From the IMG/VR virus record IMGVR_UViG_3300006802_000655, positions 1 to 22,267 of that record: a stretch of 22,267 nucleotides of DNA; one strand, 5' to 3'. Every line of letters begins with the position of its first letter. The stretch's first letter is position 1. The notes under the pieces are model-generated. The model searched no databases. It saw nothing but the letters and a program-made list of their open reading frames with translations, and was not told where the DNA came from. The translations under genes and the position numbers were made by a program. This DNA comes from a virus. Below, piece after piece: positions 12,001-19,600 of this stretch.

Positions 12001-14000
12001 TGACCAGGACGCACCACGACTCCGGCGTCGATGGAGGCGGTGAACGCCACTACTTCATTTTCGTAGTTTTCGGCGTATAGCAGCCATTCTCCTAAGCGAC
12101 GGGCCTGCCCTCGGGATGTGCAAGCAAACGCTGCGATCTCTGTCGTCACAGCGCCGTACTTAGCGATTGCTTCTTGGTCTTCTACGACTTCGTATGCTGT
12201 ATTACGTGAAGGGATGTCTAGGTAGCTAACTACAACTACAGTGGGCCGTGTTTTACGGCTACTGTTTTGGTAACTAAAGCCGTCTTCGGACACATTGGCG
12301 AGTGTGAATAGGTAAGCGGGATCTGCAGGCTTATCTTGGTTGAGTGTGACGGCGCCTGTGCTCCAGTACGCCATGGCTCGGAATACAGAACACAGATCGT
12401 TAATTAGCTTGTAAGCGTCTTCTTGTGTTTGTATGTTTACGTTGCACGCAAAACGTTGCTCAGTCCCGCCGAAGCCGTCTGGAACTAATTCGTTGCAGTA
12501 GATAGATGCGGCGTAGAATGCCCACTTGTCTAAGCGCGAAGCATTGCCTGTAAATGATTGCTTTTCTTGGTCTGTTAGTATGTGCTCTCCAAAGCCGTAA
12601 CGGGTAGATGTAAGTAGATCCCATAAGATCCAGGCGGGATCTCTTGTCCATTGCGCTGCGCCGAACGTACCGTTCCACACGCCTGCGTACTGTAAGCGGC
12701 CTGTGTTCCCGTAAGCGGCGTTGTAGACCGGACTCGCGTTTGTTGGTATCTTCACTTTGATCCCGCGAAGCAAATAACTACGGCTTGGTATCGAATTAAA
12801 CTGCGCAGCGTCTACGCGCAGTTGAATGTATGCACTGTTAGTGTAACGCAACTTAGCGTAGGTTATTTCAGTGTAGGATGTCCATGTGAACGCATCCGTT
12901 AGCTTAGCGCTTGTACTGTCGTCTGTTATGCGCGTAACTTTAATGTCAATAGGGAAAGCGTTTGGGACAGCCGCCGTATTTATATCTACAATATAGTCTC
13001 GCTGGTATTGGTCACCACTTCGGCCTGTGATCGTGTCGTCTATCCGTGTAACATAACCACCGCCGTTAGCTTGTACGGCAATCTGTAGTCTGACGCTGGT
13101 TCCTACAATATCACCTTTATCGGTAAAGCGTTGTAAGGAAGGAATTGTGATGGTGACGCGCACAGCATTAACTACGCCGTTTGTCACAGTTCGCACGACT
13201 GGAGTCAGCTTTGTAACCTCTACTCCTACAGGTACTTCGTTTTCGATGTTATTAAGTGCGGATTTATCTAACGCCGGTACGCTCAGTGGGTTACCTCTAC
13301 TGAAATCAGCAATCGTGACATTGTTAAAGTTGTAGCTAGCGTCTTTGTTTTGTAATGGTGTGTTGTTCAGATATACGGACCCGAAGGACAGGTAATCTTC
13401 TGCGGATGGGTCTTCTACGCTTTTTAGACCTTCTATTTCGCCCTCGCTGAGTAAATCGAGTACGGTGGCATATTGTGCGGAATCGAGGCTATCAGCGGCT
13501 TCGCTGGGGGTGTATCCGCCTCCGCCGCCTTTACCGCCGCCGCCTGCGCCTGCGATCGGACCACGGCCAAGGCCGGCGTTGTGGACGCGGATGCCGCCAG
13601 CGATGAACGTGTGGTGACCCTGTACGGTGAGGTTGTAGACCGTACCACGCTCTAAGGGTGTGCGATCGACTATCGGGCGCAGGTGCCCGTTTTCGTCAAC
13701 TACGCAATCGTCAGGCCCAAGTGTACCAATTTCGACGAATGCGTTGTACTGGTTTAGTACCCAATGGTTTGGGGTAGCATCTAGGGTAACCCCGCCCCAT
13801 ACCTGATACCGGGTTACAGGCTGGTCGGTGTGAACGTGTAGTTTTAGTACCTTAGCCGTATGCAATTCGCCGCGATCGTCGAAACTCAGCACCTCGTCGC
13901 CGGGCTGCAGCGACTCGATGGTGCGCATTCCGTCTGGGGTGCGTACCAAAGTGTGGCCTAAGAAGCAGCCGAGGCCGCCAGCACCAGCGATGTGGATCAT
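9039..14000 (-). CDS. J: tail tip attachment / host-specificity protein J with N-terminal Hint domain, 1653 aa
   Basis: Central tail-tip protein that contacts the receptor and carries fibres. Residues 1-11 (MIHIAGAGGLG) begin the usual Gly-rich J leader. Residues 12-141 are an intein-like Hint domain. The leader then resumes (GLGRGPIAGAGGGGKGGGGG). Residues 165-800 are the conserved J core, starting with DSAQYATVLDLLSEGEIEGL and including WILWDLLTSTRYGFG and the DAYKLINDLCSVFRAMAYW region. About six fibronectin-III-like repeats follow (805-1347). The C terminus (1348-1653) has Thr-rich beta modules, including NAHGLAADDYVYLDFTSGTA. The ATG overlaps the I stop (ATGA, 13997-14000) and the stop overlaps the fibre start. 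The core, position and H-M-L-K-I-J order make the assignment firm. Lambda J is about 1130 aa; the excess is the Hint and the extra FN3/C-terminal modules. Confidence 0.93.
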   Translation of the reverse strand: MIHIAGAGGLGCFLGHTLVRTPDGMRTIESLQPGDEVLSFDDRGELHTAKVLKLHVHTDQPVTRYQVWGGVTLDATPNHWVLNQYNAFVEIGTLGPDDCVVDENGHLRPIVDRTPLERGTVYNLTVQGHHTFIAGGIRVHNAGLGRGPIAGAGGGGKGGGGGYTPSEAADSLDSAQYATVLDLLSEGEIEGLKSVEDPSAEDYLSFGSVYLNNTPLQNKDASYNFNNVTIADFSRGNPLSVPALDKSALNNIENEVPVGVEVTKLTPVVRTVTNGVVNAVRVTITIPSLQRFTDKGDIVGTSVRLQIAVQANGGGYVTRIDDTITGRSGDQYQRDYIVDINTAAVPNAFPIDIKVTRITDDSTSAKLTDAFTWTSYTEITYAKLRYTNSAYIQLRVDAAQFNSIPSRSYLLRGIKVKIPTNASPVYNAAYGNTGRLQYAGVWNGTFGAAQWTRDPAWILWDLLTSTRYGFGEHILTDQEKQSFTGNASRLDKWAFYAASIYCNELVPDGFGGTEQRFACNVNIQTQEDAYKLINDLCSVFRAMAYWSTGAVTLNQDKPADPAYLFTLANVSEDGFSYQNSSRKTRPTVVVVSYLDIPSRNTAYEVVEDQEAIAKYGAVTTEIAAFACTSRGQARRLGEWLLYAENYENEVVAFTASIDAGVVVRPGQVIAIADPVKAGQRRGGRITAATATAITVDSTAGIGSGTQRTLSVVMPDGTVQTRSIASIAGNVITVSSSFTTAPNVNSVWIYESADIRTTTWRVLTVTEQEGAQYGVTAIAYDADKYAYIERGVALQGRDVTNLNEQPTPPTNLALSEALYEYQGQIRVKVLASWKPVLGISQYQVRWRKDQNNWTVVTVDGPDFQVLDTTPGVFDFQVYSISPALKFSADALTGSVSVVGKIAPPSDVVNLNFTADKDLGVLLTWDAIPDIDLAQYEIRRGESWGTATLITQIKATTYKLGYFDNGTYTYLVKALDTSGIYSANPATVAITIADPNTTTISSVVDGTSLILTWTQPAITTYAISYYLIAYGNSYATSTEITKAQGTSFTLPITWAGSRTFYVVPVDLVGRFADPPSSLTVTVSAPPAVAITALIEGTTATLSWTAVQGSLPTSSYEIRRGSTFSSATTLANVTATSYRTTADWSGAQTFWVVAKDTNNNYGTEASTILTIDVAAATALSSTFAGQHVVFSWPAVKGTLDTSLYLLKRGTLWGSAAVVASIKATAYTLRVDWSGSQKFWIAAVDVNGNEGAASDLDVSVVPPSVPALSQQVVDNNVLLRWNDCTQTLPIASYELRRGSSWASATVIGTKLGGFTTVFETSAGTYTYWLAGIDSAGNYGAPGSVTAIVSQPPDYVLQVNQNSTWNGTASNIYIDASGLPLVNVDTGETWESHFTSRSYTTPQDQITAGYSYYLMPSTTTAFYEEEIDYGTVLAGTKVSAALTSTAVVGSTTITPAIRVRGTTTTAATYSQTTTTITVTSNAHGLAADDYVYLDFTSGTAADGTYVVVTAATNTFTVTSSTSATTSGNVSWVKWTTYSGVSEVFATQFRYIRVRYDFSSSGNNDILQLLALNTRIDAKIRNDAGTDTANSGDTGGTTVTFNVAFMDVQSITVTPLATSGVVAVYDFVDSPNPTTFKVLLFDTSGTRVSGSFSWNARGV
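9960..11588 (-). other. array of about six fibronectin-III-like repeats in J
   Basis: Units of roughly 85-95 residues recur over J residues 805-1347. Each carries a related strand: YQVRWRKDQNNW, YEIRRGESWGTAT, YLIAYGNSYATST, YEIRRGSTFSSAT, YLLKRGTLWGSAA and YELRRGSSWASAT. A later aromatic strand also recurs (FWVVAKD, FWIAAVD, YWLAGID). Such Ig-like arrays extend tip proteins and are thought to bind cell-surface carbohydrate. Unit borders are estimated by eye. Confidence 0.75.
13578..13967 (-). other. Hint (intein / BIL-type) domain inserted in J leader
   Basis: J residues 12-141, 130 aa, have all Hint landmarks. Cys12 begins block A (CFLGHTLVRTPDGMRTIESL, then QPGDEVLS). Block B is VTLDATPNHWVL, with the TxxH pattern at Thr76-His79. 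Block F is TVYNLTVQGHHTFIAGGIRV followed by His140-Asn141. There is no room for a homing endonuclease domain. The residue after Asn141 is Ala, not Cys, Ser or Thr, so this fits bacterial intein-like (BIL) domains better than a classical intein. The flanks read AGAGGLG before and AGLGRGPIAGAGG after, so removal would restore a plain Gly-rich J leader. Confidence 0.88.
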
Positions 14001-14575
14001 CCGAGCACCTGCACAGTGTCGATGCCGGCCGAGATTACGACAGAGCCGACAAGCATTTCACCATACACTATAGGTACAGGAGTTCCTTCGCGGCTAGTGT
14101 TTTGGATCCCACTGAAGCTGTAGGATCTACGGGGATCGTTGGGACTATCGACGCCGCTAGGTATGACTGGTACGGGTGTTAGCAGCTGGGCTACACCGCC
14201 TAAGGTGAGGCTAGTACCTAAGCCAAACACCAAACCTTTTAAGGCAGTGCCGAACACTAAAGCGCCAGGAGAAATAAAAACAGAGGCGACAATCAGGGCT
14301 ACGCCTGCGAGGATTCGAGCGACACCACCGGCGCCTGTCAATGTGGGGATGATTTTGATCTCTTGCAAGCCTGAGGGATGCTGCAGTTCTTCCTTATCCA
14401 AGGCGTAATCTCCGACGCACACACGGTAATGACCTTTGGCTAGTTCTGGCTCTAGGTGTGGGAAGTTGGTGAGCAGGAATCGCACGGCTTCGGCAGCGCT
14501 AGAAACGTCAGCACTGAATACACGACGCTTCAGAAACTTAGCCAGACGACCATAAATGCGAATTGTTCGTAGCAT
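13997..14575 (-). CDS. I: tail assembly protein I (lambda gpI-like), 192 aa
   Basis: Needed for tail tip assembly in lambda-type phages. Residues 1-83 are a beta-grasp (ubiquitin/MoaD-like) domain: [48 protein letters not shown], and QEIKIIPTLTGAGG closing on a Gly-Gly motif at 81-84. Then come two hydrophobic stretches (VARILAGVALIVASVFI and ALKGLVFGLGTSLTLGGVAQ). The C-terminal tail has NTSREGTPVPIVYGEMLVGS, characteristic of gpI. I choose ATG 14575, whose A is shared with the previous TAA (TAATG); the longer frame starting at 14641 overlaps K by 67 bases. The stop overlaps the J start. It sits between K and J as in lambda. Confidence 0.88.
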   Translation of the reverse strand: MLRTIRIYGRLAKFLKRRVFSADVSSAAEAVRFLLTNFPHLEPELAKGHYRVCVGDYALDKEELQHPSGLQEIKIIPTLTGAGGVARILAGVALIVASVFISPGALVFGTALKGLVFGLGTSLTLGGVAQLLTPVPVIPSGVDSPNDPRRSYSFSGIQNTSREGTPVPIVYGEMLVGSVVISAGIDTVQVLG

Positions 14576-15297
14576 TACCGGCGCACCAACTTCTCTGAAT
14601 CGTAGTGGCGTAACCTGCGTCCGGTGCATTTCTGTAGCCAACTACCGTACAGGTCACGGCTACTTAGTCTGCCGCGAATGTGGTGCAACACTAGCTGATC
14701 GTCGATGTAAACTGCGACATGATTCAATCCGCGACCGCGTATATTCATAAGAAGAGCGTCGCCATATTGTAAGTTCTCGTCTTCGTTTAGTTCGCGAAAG
14801 CCGGCTTCGTGCCAGTAGGCGTCGAACATCGGGCGGGTCTCGAACTCTTCAGGAGTGACAGGACGCGGCCAGTCGGGCAGTACCAGCTCGTGTTGGGCAT
14901 ACCAGTCGCGGGCCAAGGTCCAGCAGTCGGCGATTGCCCATACCCACGTGCGGCCGATCAGCGGTGCTTGATACCCGGAAGGTCGCAGCTCAGTGCTCCA
15001 GGCTTCTGTCTTGGGGTTGACGATCCACCACGGAATGCCGGCCGCTTCGATCGCCATCAGATCGGCTTGGCTCGGCGATGGAGGCGTGACGGGGTGGCTA
15101 TGAACGACTGCCAGTACCTCGCCCGCATCCTCCGCCGCGGCGTAGTCGATCGGGTCGAGGATGAAATGGGTAGTGTCAGCGGCCAGGTTGCGGCAGGGCC
15201 AATACCGCTCGCGCCCCTTCACAACAACAACTAATCCGCACGACTCACGCGGATCTTCTTGCTTAGCGTGTTGTAGAGCTGCTGTGCGCCAGATCAT
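14575..15297 (-). CDS. K: tail tip protein K: JAMM isopeptidase-like + NlpC/P60 domains, 240 aa
   Basis: In lambda-type phages gpK joins tail tip assembly. Residues 1-105 are a JAB/MPN+ domain with the complete zinc motif: Glu18 in RESCGL, then H66-x-H68-x7-S76-x2-D79 ([14 protein letters not shown]). Residues 115-240 are an NlpC/P60 cysteine peptidase: Cys125 in [11 protein letters not shown], His193 in [10 protein letters not shown], and a third polar residue near LVLHHIRG. All catalytic residues appear intact, so both domains are probably active: one perhaps on the ubiquitin-like part of I, the other on peptidoglycan during DNA entry. ATG 15297 overlaps the L stop (ATGA, 15294-15297); the longer frame to 15345 would overlap L by 52 bases. 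Confidence 0.9.
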   Translation of the reverse strand: MIWRTAALQHAKQEDPRESCGLVVVVKGRERYWPCRNLAADTTHFILDPIDYAAAEDAGEVLAVVHSHPVTPPSPSQADLMAIEAAGIPWWIVNPKTEAWSTELRPSGYQAPLIGRTWVWAIADCWTLARDWYAQHELVLPDWPRPVTPEEFETRPMFDAYWHEAGFRELNEDENLQYGDALLMNIRGRGLNHVAVYIDDQLVLHHIRGRLSSRDLYGSWLQKCTGRRLRHYDSEKLVRR

Positions 15298-16286
15298 GCG
15301 AAGTAGGTTCCAATGCCAGGGAAGGCACCGAACGGGATGCCCCAAATGGAATCATACCCGAACCTAGCGACACAACTGCTCAACCGCTTGCCGCACACGT
15401 CTTGCGCTGGATCGACTGTACCTTGGTCATTTTCGTCGAAGTACACAAGCACGCCTAGGTCAGGATAGGTGGTTAGATAATAGGCGGAGTCGAATATGCC
15501 TCCGGCGTTGCCGTCGCGATTTTCTAAAAGGCCGTATGTGCGATAGTGTTCGTTGGCGGTGAGTAGGGTGTAACCTGCAGCGGCTACGTCTGCGTATGCG
15601 GCTAGATACCAGGCGGCATCAAACTGCCCGGAAGCGTTTATGACTCTACCTTCACTGTATCCATGTGTTCTATAATGTACGTGCAGCTGCGTGTATCTTA
15701 AAGGGTCGCCGACGGGATCCCAGCCGCAGTCGGAGCCCTTATAGGTCCAGGGGCACAGGTTTCTTAGGCATTGTCGCCTGGGGGCGCGTACGCCTACCAA
15801 GTCGAAAGCGCTTGCTAGCTCAAACTCAACTACGTCTCGCGTCTCGTTTGATTTGCGGTCTATGTAGTATATCTCTTGGGGAAATTCTGCTGTCGGGTCT
15901 GGGGTGCCGTAAGGATTGACTGCGCCGGGAAAGTTGACGGCATCGAGGTAGCGAGCCAGCGTGCGGATGCGGGTTACCTTTGCGCCCTCTAAACCGTTGG
16001 GGAGTGTTACCAGGATTGCGGTAATCGTGCCTAAGATATTGCTGCAGCGAATGCGCGGGCGAGGGAGCGTACCTTTGCCGTTGTACTCGAAACCGTCAGC
16101 TTCGATGGGGAATCTGATGTAGGTGTTGCCGGCCCACACAAGATCGCTGTTGCTGTTCAGGCTTGTGCCAGCGTGAAAGCGGTAGGTTTCGGTAACGCCG
16201 TGCTGTACTGCGTTTAAGTCTAGCTGGAAGAACTCCAGTATAGCGGAAGGAGCTACCGCTTGCAGCTCTGAGATTGGAATAGCCAT
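15294..16286 (-). CDS. L: minor tail protein L with an inserted repeat region, 330 aa
   Basis: Tail tip protein of the lambda gpL family; lambda gpL binds an iron-sulfur cluster through C-terminal cysteines. The N-terminal 165 residues are canonical ([10 protein letters not shown]-like segment, [54 protein letters not shown]). The Cys region is [15 protein letters not shown] (C173, C178, C187), and the C terminus [15 protein letters not shown] (C298, C305) ends [10 protein letters not shown]. Between C187 and C298, where gpL normally has a short linker, lie about 90 extra residues of repeats (separate entry). It starts 2 bases after the M stop and its own stop overlaps the K start. Family assignment is firm; the insert is unusual. 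Confidence 0.88.
   Translation of the reverse strand: MAIPISELQAVAPSAILEFFQLDLNAVQHGVTETYRFHAGTSLNSNSDLVWAGNTYIRFPIEADGFEYNGKGTLPRPRIRCSNILGTITAILVTLPNGLEGAKVTRIRTLARYLDAVNFPGAVNPYGTPDPTAEFPQEIYYIDRKSNETRDVVEFELASAFDLVGVRAPRRQCLRNLCPWTYKGSDCGWDPVGDPLRYTQLHVHYRTHGYSEGRVINASGQFDAAWYLAAYADVAAAGYTLLTANEHYRTYGLLENRDGNAGGIFDSAYYLTTYPDLGVLVYFDENDQGTVDPAQDVCGKRLSSCVARFGYDSIWGIPFGAFPGIGTYFA
15441..15710 (-). other. FDxxYYLxxYPD / HYRxxG repeat insertion within L
   Basis: L residues 193-282 hold one complete unit, [17 protein letters not shown]...[11 protein letters not shown]. It is flanked by the second half of a unit before it ([11 protein letters not shown]) and the first half of a unit after it ([14 protein letters not shown]). 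The consensus matches the FDxxYYLxxNPDVxxAGxxxxxHYxxxGxxEGR repeats known from large bacterial surface and secreted proteins and some glycosyltransferases. It sits between the second and third Cys groups of the presumed iron-sulfur site. Confidence 0.75.
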
Positions 16287-16288
16287 GA

Positions 16289-16624
16289 TTAAGGCTCGAA
16301 CACTTGGCGAAAGGTGGCGCGTATAGTGTTAAAGTTACAGGCGCGTAGCGTCACTTGCCAAGTTTCGCACACGAATTTGCCTGCGGAGCCTGCGGGGGGT
16401 GTCCAGTCGAAAGACTCGGAGCCTCCGCGTGCGTCGAGAAACGCTTCGATTGCGTCGCGCTCTGCATCAGTGCGTTCGCTGAACGTCAAGTCCCAGGATT
16501 TTGGGTTGGTGTTCAGTCCGAAGCGTATGCGCTGTTCGTAGCCGTCTCCGGCTTGGAATTTACGCACTTTGGGCTGACTCGTTTCGCTGGCCTCGAAACT
16601 GGGTATCCAGGTAAATTGTGGCAT
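16289..16624 (-). CDS. M: minor tail protein M, 111 aa
   Basis: Tail tip assembly protein of the lambda gpM family. Diagnostic features: the N-terminal FTWIPSFEASETSQPKVRKF segment, then FQAGDGYEQRIRFGLN, WDLTFSERTDAERDAIEAFL, and GGSESFDWTPPAG followed by the C-terminal strand RATFRQVFEP. The length matches lambda gpM (about 109 aa). It lies 11 bases after the tape measure stop and 2 bases before the L start. It probably acts with L at the interface between tail tube and tip. No unusual residues noted. Confidence 0.88.
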   Translation of the reverse strand: MPQFTWIPSFEASETSQPKVRKFQAGDGYEQRIRFGLNTNPKSWDLTFSERTDAERDAIEAFLDARGGSESFDWTPPAGSAGKFVCETWQVTLRACNFNTIRATFRQVFEP

Positions 16625-16635
16625 TGGAGTTTGTG

Positions 16636-19600
16636 CTACTTAGCGAGGAGACCACCTGGACGTTTTTGTTTTATCAGCTCTTCTTGCACGGCTTGGGATA
16701 TGGCACGCCCCAGCTGTTCGCCTTTTGCGGCATTGCCTTGCACTTGGCTGCCTGTTGCGTCAACACTTACGTTGACTGTAATAGGCGTTCCAGTGGCGTT
16801 TGCTGACTCGACACCAAGCCTACCGTTAGGGAGACGGCGCAGCGGCATGATTGCCTCTGGGCCGGCCTCGCCTATCAAGCCGAGGCGCCCAGCGCCGCCG
16901 TTGGCGAAGGCAAACATCGTCGGCTTCTGCACCACACCGCCTGCGGCAAATGGGACGATTCCATTCGAGAAGACGCCGCCGTTGGCCGCTGCGAAGCCTG
17001 GAATCGGGGCGAACGTGGACAGACCTGCGGAGATGCGATCCAGTGCCGGCGTAGGTGAAGGTAGAACGGAGTTGAACATTTGCATGACACTGCGCAACAC
17101 AAGCTGCTGTGTGATCATGCGTGCGGTATCTCTTAGTATAGATGCGGCAAACTCGCGGAAGTTTACGGTGCCTGTAGTAAGCAAGCTCATTATCGCGTCT
17201 TCGACGCCTCTTATTCCGCTTTGGACAAGCTGCGCGGTGGCTTCGCGCATGGATCCGATGGACTGCAGGTAGGCTTGCGCACCGTCGCGCATACCGCCGC
17301 TTACGCTATTGTTGAATTTGTCCTGAGCCGACTGAGCGTCGATTAGTAGTTGTATGTTGCGTTCGTAGGCGGCGTTTACTTCTCGCATCGTCGCCGTTAG
17401 TTTTGTCTTGTCTGCCCTAGGGTCAGCTGAGAGGTCTTTGTATGTGCGTTCGGCGATGGTTTGTTCGCGGCGGATTTCATACAGTCTGGTTTCTAGTTGA
17501 ATGCGCTCGGGGGACACGCCCTCGTCACGAAGCCTGTTTTGCAGTTTTTGTAGATCGTTGTTTTTGCTAAGTTCTTGGTTTTGTTGAGCTAGCGCGTCTG
17601 AGGCTTTTAGTGTAAATTGCTCGTACTGTGCGGCTATTTCCCGTGGCACGAATGCTTCTATGTTTTGCTGCTCTTTCCGGGCTTTCTGCGCTTCTAGGCG
17701 CTCCGCTGTGGCGGAACCGGCGATTGTGATGGCGCGGTTTTGCTGTGTCACAGCCCCGGCAGCGGTAGGCCGCATCGCACCTATTCCTAAGATGCGCTGC
17801 ACGCGAGCGGTTAGCTGACGCTCGGCGCCGACGGGGACTTGAACGGCCGGTACGTCAAAAGCGAGACCGCTGTAATGCGCCGAACCTTCTGTGTGGCGAC
17901 CCACGCGCCCGTACCCTTGGAACTCTGTTACCTTTATACCTGCGGAGATTAACTTCTTATATGCGGCTTCGGCGGCTTGACGACTTGCAAACGCTATGTG
18001 TTCGTGGTAGTTGGTGCCGCCGTGGTCGGCTCTGTAATAAGGACTGCGCGGATCGCCTGTGATGTAACTGGTGATTCCTGCAGGGAGTCCTTTAGTGGGT
18101 TGATTCAGTCTTAGCGTAGCTGCGCCTTGTTCGGCAAAGGCGGCGCGTGCAGCGGCTGTGCGTTGCGCCTGTTCCGCAAGCGCGACCTTTCGCCGCGCCT
18201 CGGCACGGCGCTCTTCGACTTCACGTAGGCTGCGCTGCAAGTCCTCGAAGTTGCTAAGTATATCGCGGGCGGTGCCTGTTTCGCGCATAAGACGATTCTG
18301 GGTTTGGAGATCGTCTAAGCGCTTCTGCAGTTCGTAACGCTGACGATCCAGCTCGATCTGATGCTGGAACACCATGTCGGCGGCACGAAGCTGTTGGTCG
18401 AGTAGGTTGTTAGCTAGGCGTTGTTGCTCGGCGGCGGCTTTGTCTGCGTCGCGTTTGGCGGAGTCGGCTTTGCTGGAACCGCCGGAAGTTGTCGCCGCAG
18501 GTGGAGGCGTTGGGAATCTGAATAGATCCTCTACGTTAAACGCTTGAGGTTTTGTACTGGGCGGTTTGGGCGGCTTGGGCGCAGTGGCAGCGTTACGCGC
18601 TTCAATGGCTTTTACAGTAGCTTCACCAATATCCACAATACCTGTAATTTTTAACGCGGTGAAAAATGGATTAGAGTAGTTTACCATATTGCGCACCGTT
18701 TCTTTCCAGCGCTCTGCAATAAGGCCAAATGCCCAAGACCATGTATCAGCTACAGCACGGGCAGCCGGTTCCATGAAGCTAACCAGTCCTTGTATGTCTA
18801 TACCGATAGCGTTGAATGCGGCGGCGCTTATTTTCGCTAACCCGTCGAAGAACCAAGTTATACGTCCCCACAACGCGCTAAGGTCGTTGGCTATGCTGCC
18901 CCAGAAAGCGGCAGTTGCTTTTGCGTACAAGGATATTTCGGATATAAAGAAGCTCTGTACAGATGCTATAAACTGGGTTACGGCGGTAGTGGCAGTGCCT
19001 ACGGCACGCGCTACCACTACAAAACCTTCAGCAGTAGCTACAAGACTAGGTGTAATGTCCGTAATAAACACGGCAAAAGCGCTTTGGAACTCTGCGCCGA
19101 GCGGTTGTAGGGCGCGGCCCACCTCATACTGCATGTTCTGCACCGCCACGGTCATGCGTGCGCCGGCTTCCTGACTGGACTTGGCAATCTTCAGGGCTGT
19201 TTGGCCGTACTGTGTGCTGACAAGCTGCAAGAATTTGGTTAGGTCGTTTAAGCCTACCTTGCCTTGTTCTAGCGCTTTTGTTAGTTCAGGACCAGTTTTG
19301 CCGGCGGCCTTAGCGAATAGTGTAAACGTGCCAGGTAAACGTTCCGCAATTTGATTTAGTTCTTCGGCGCTTACTTTGCCTTTGGAGAATACTTGAGTGA
19401 GTGCGAGGAGTGCGCCGTCTGCTTGTTCTGCGCCGCCGCCGGTAGCTTTGATCGCTTCGTTGATGGCACGGAAAGCAAAAGCGCTGTAGTTTACGTCGCC
19501 GCCAGCGCCCTTAACTGCGGCACTGAGCCTGGTTAGGCCGCGAAGTGCCGTCTCCTGCGGAACGTTGAGGTCGCGGGTAACGGCTGCAGATGCGGATAAT

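Noticed and set aside
13578-13967. Classical splicing intein with homing endonuclease
   Set aside because: Only 130 residues, no endonuclease motifs, and Ala rather than Cys/Ser/Thr follows the terminal Asn; BIL-type Hint is the better description.
14576-14641. Extended start for protein I at 14641
   Set aside because: Adds 22 residues lying wholly inside K; the TAATG junction at 14573-14577 and the MLRTIRIYG beta-grasp start favour 14575.
16355-17272. 305-codon plus-strand open frame opposite M and the end of the tape measure
   Set aside because: It is antisense to two well-supported genes, gives a Pro/Ser/Cys-rich non-protein-like sequence and has no ribosome-binding site.
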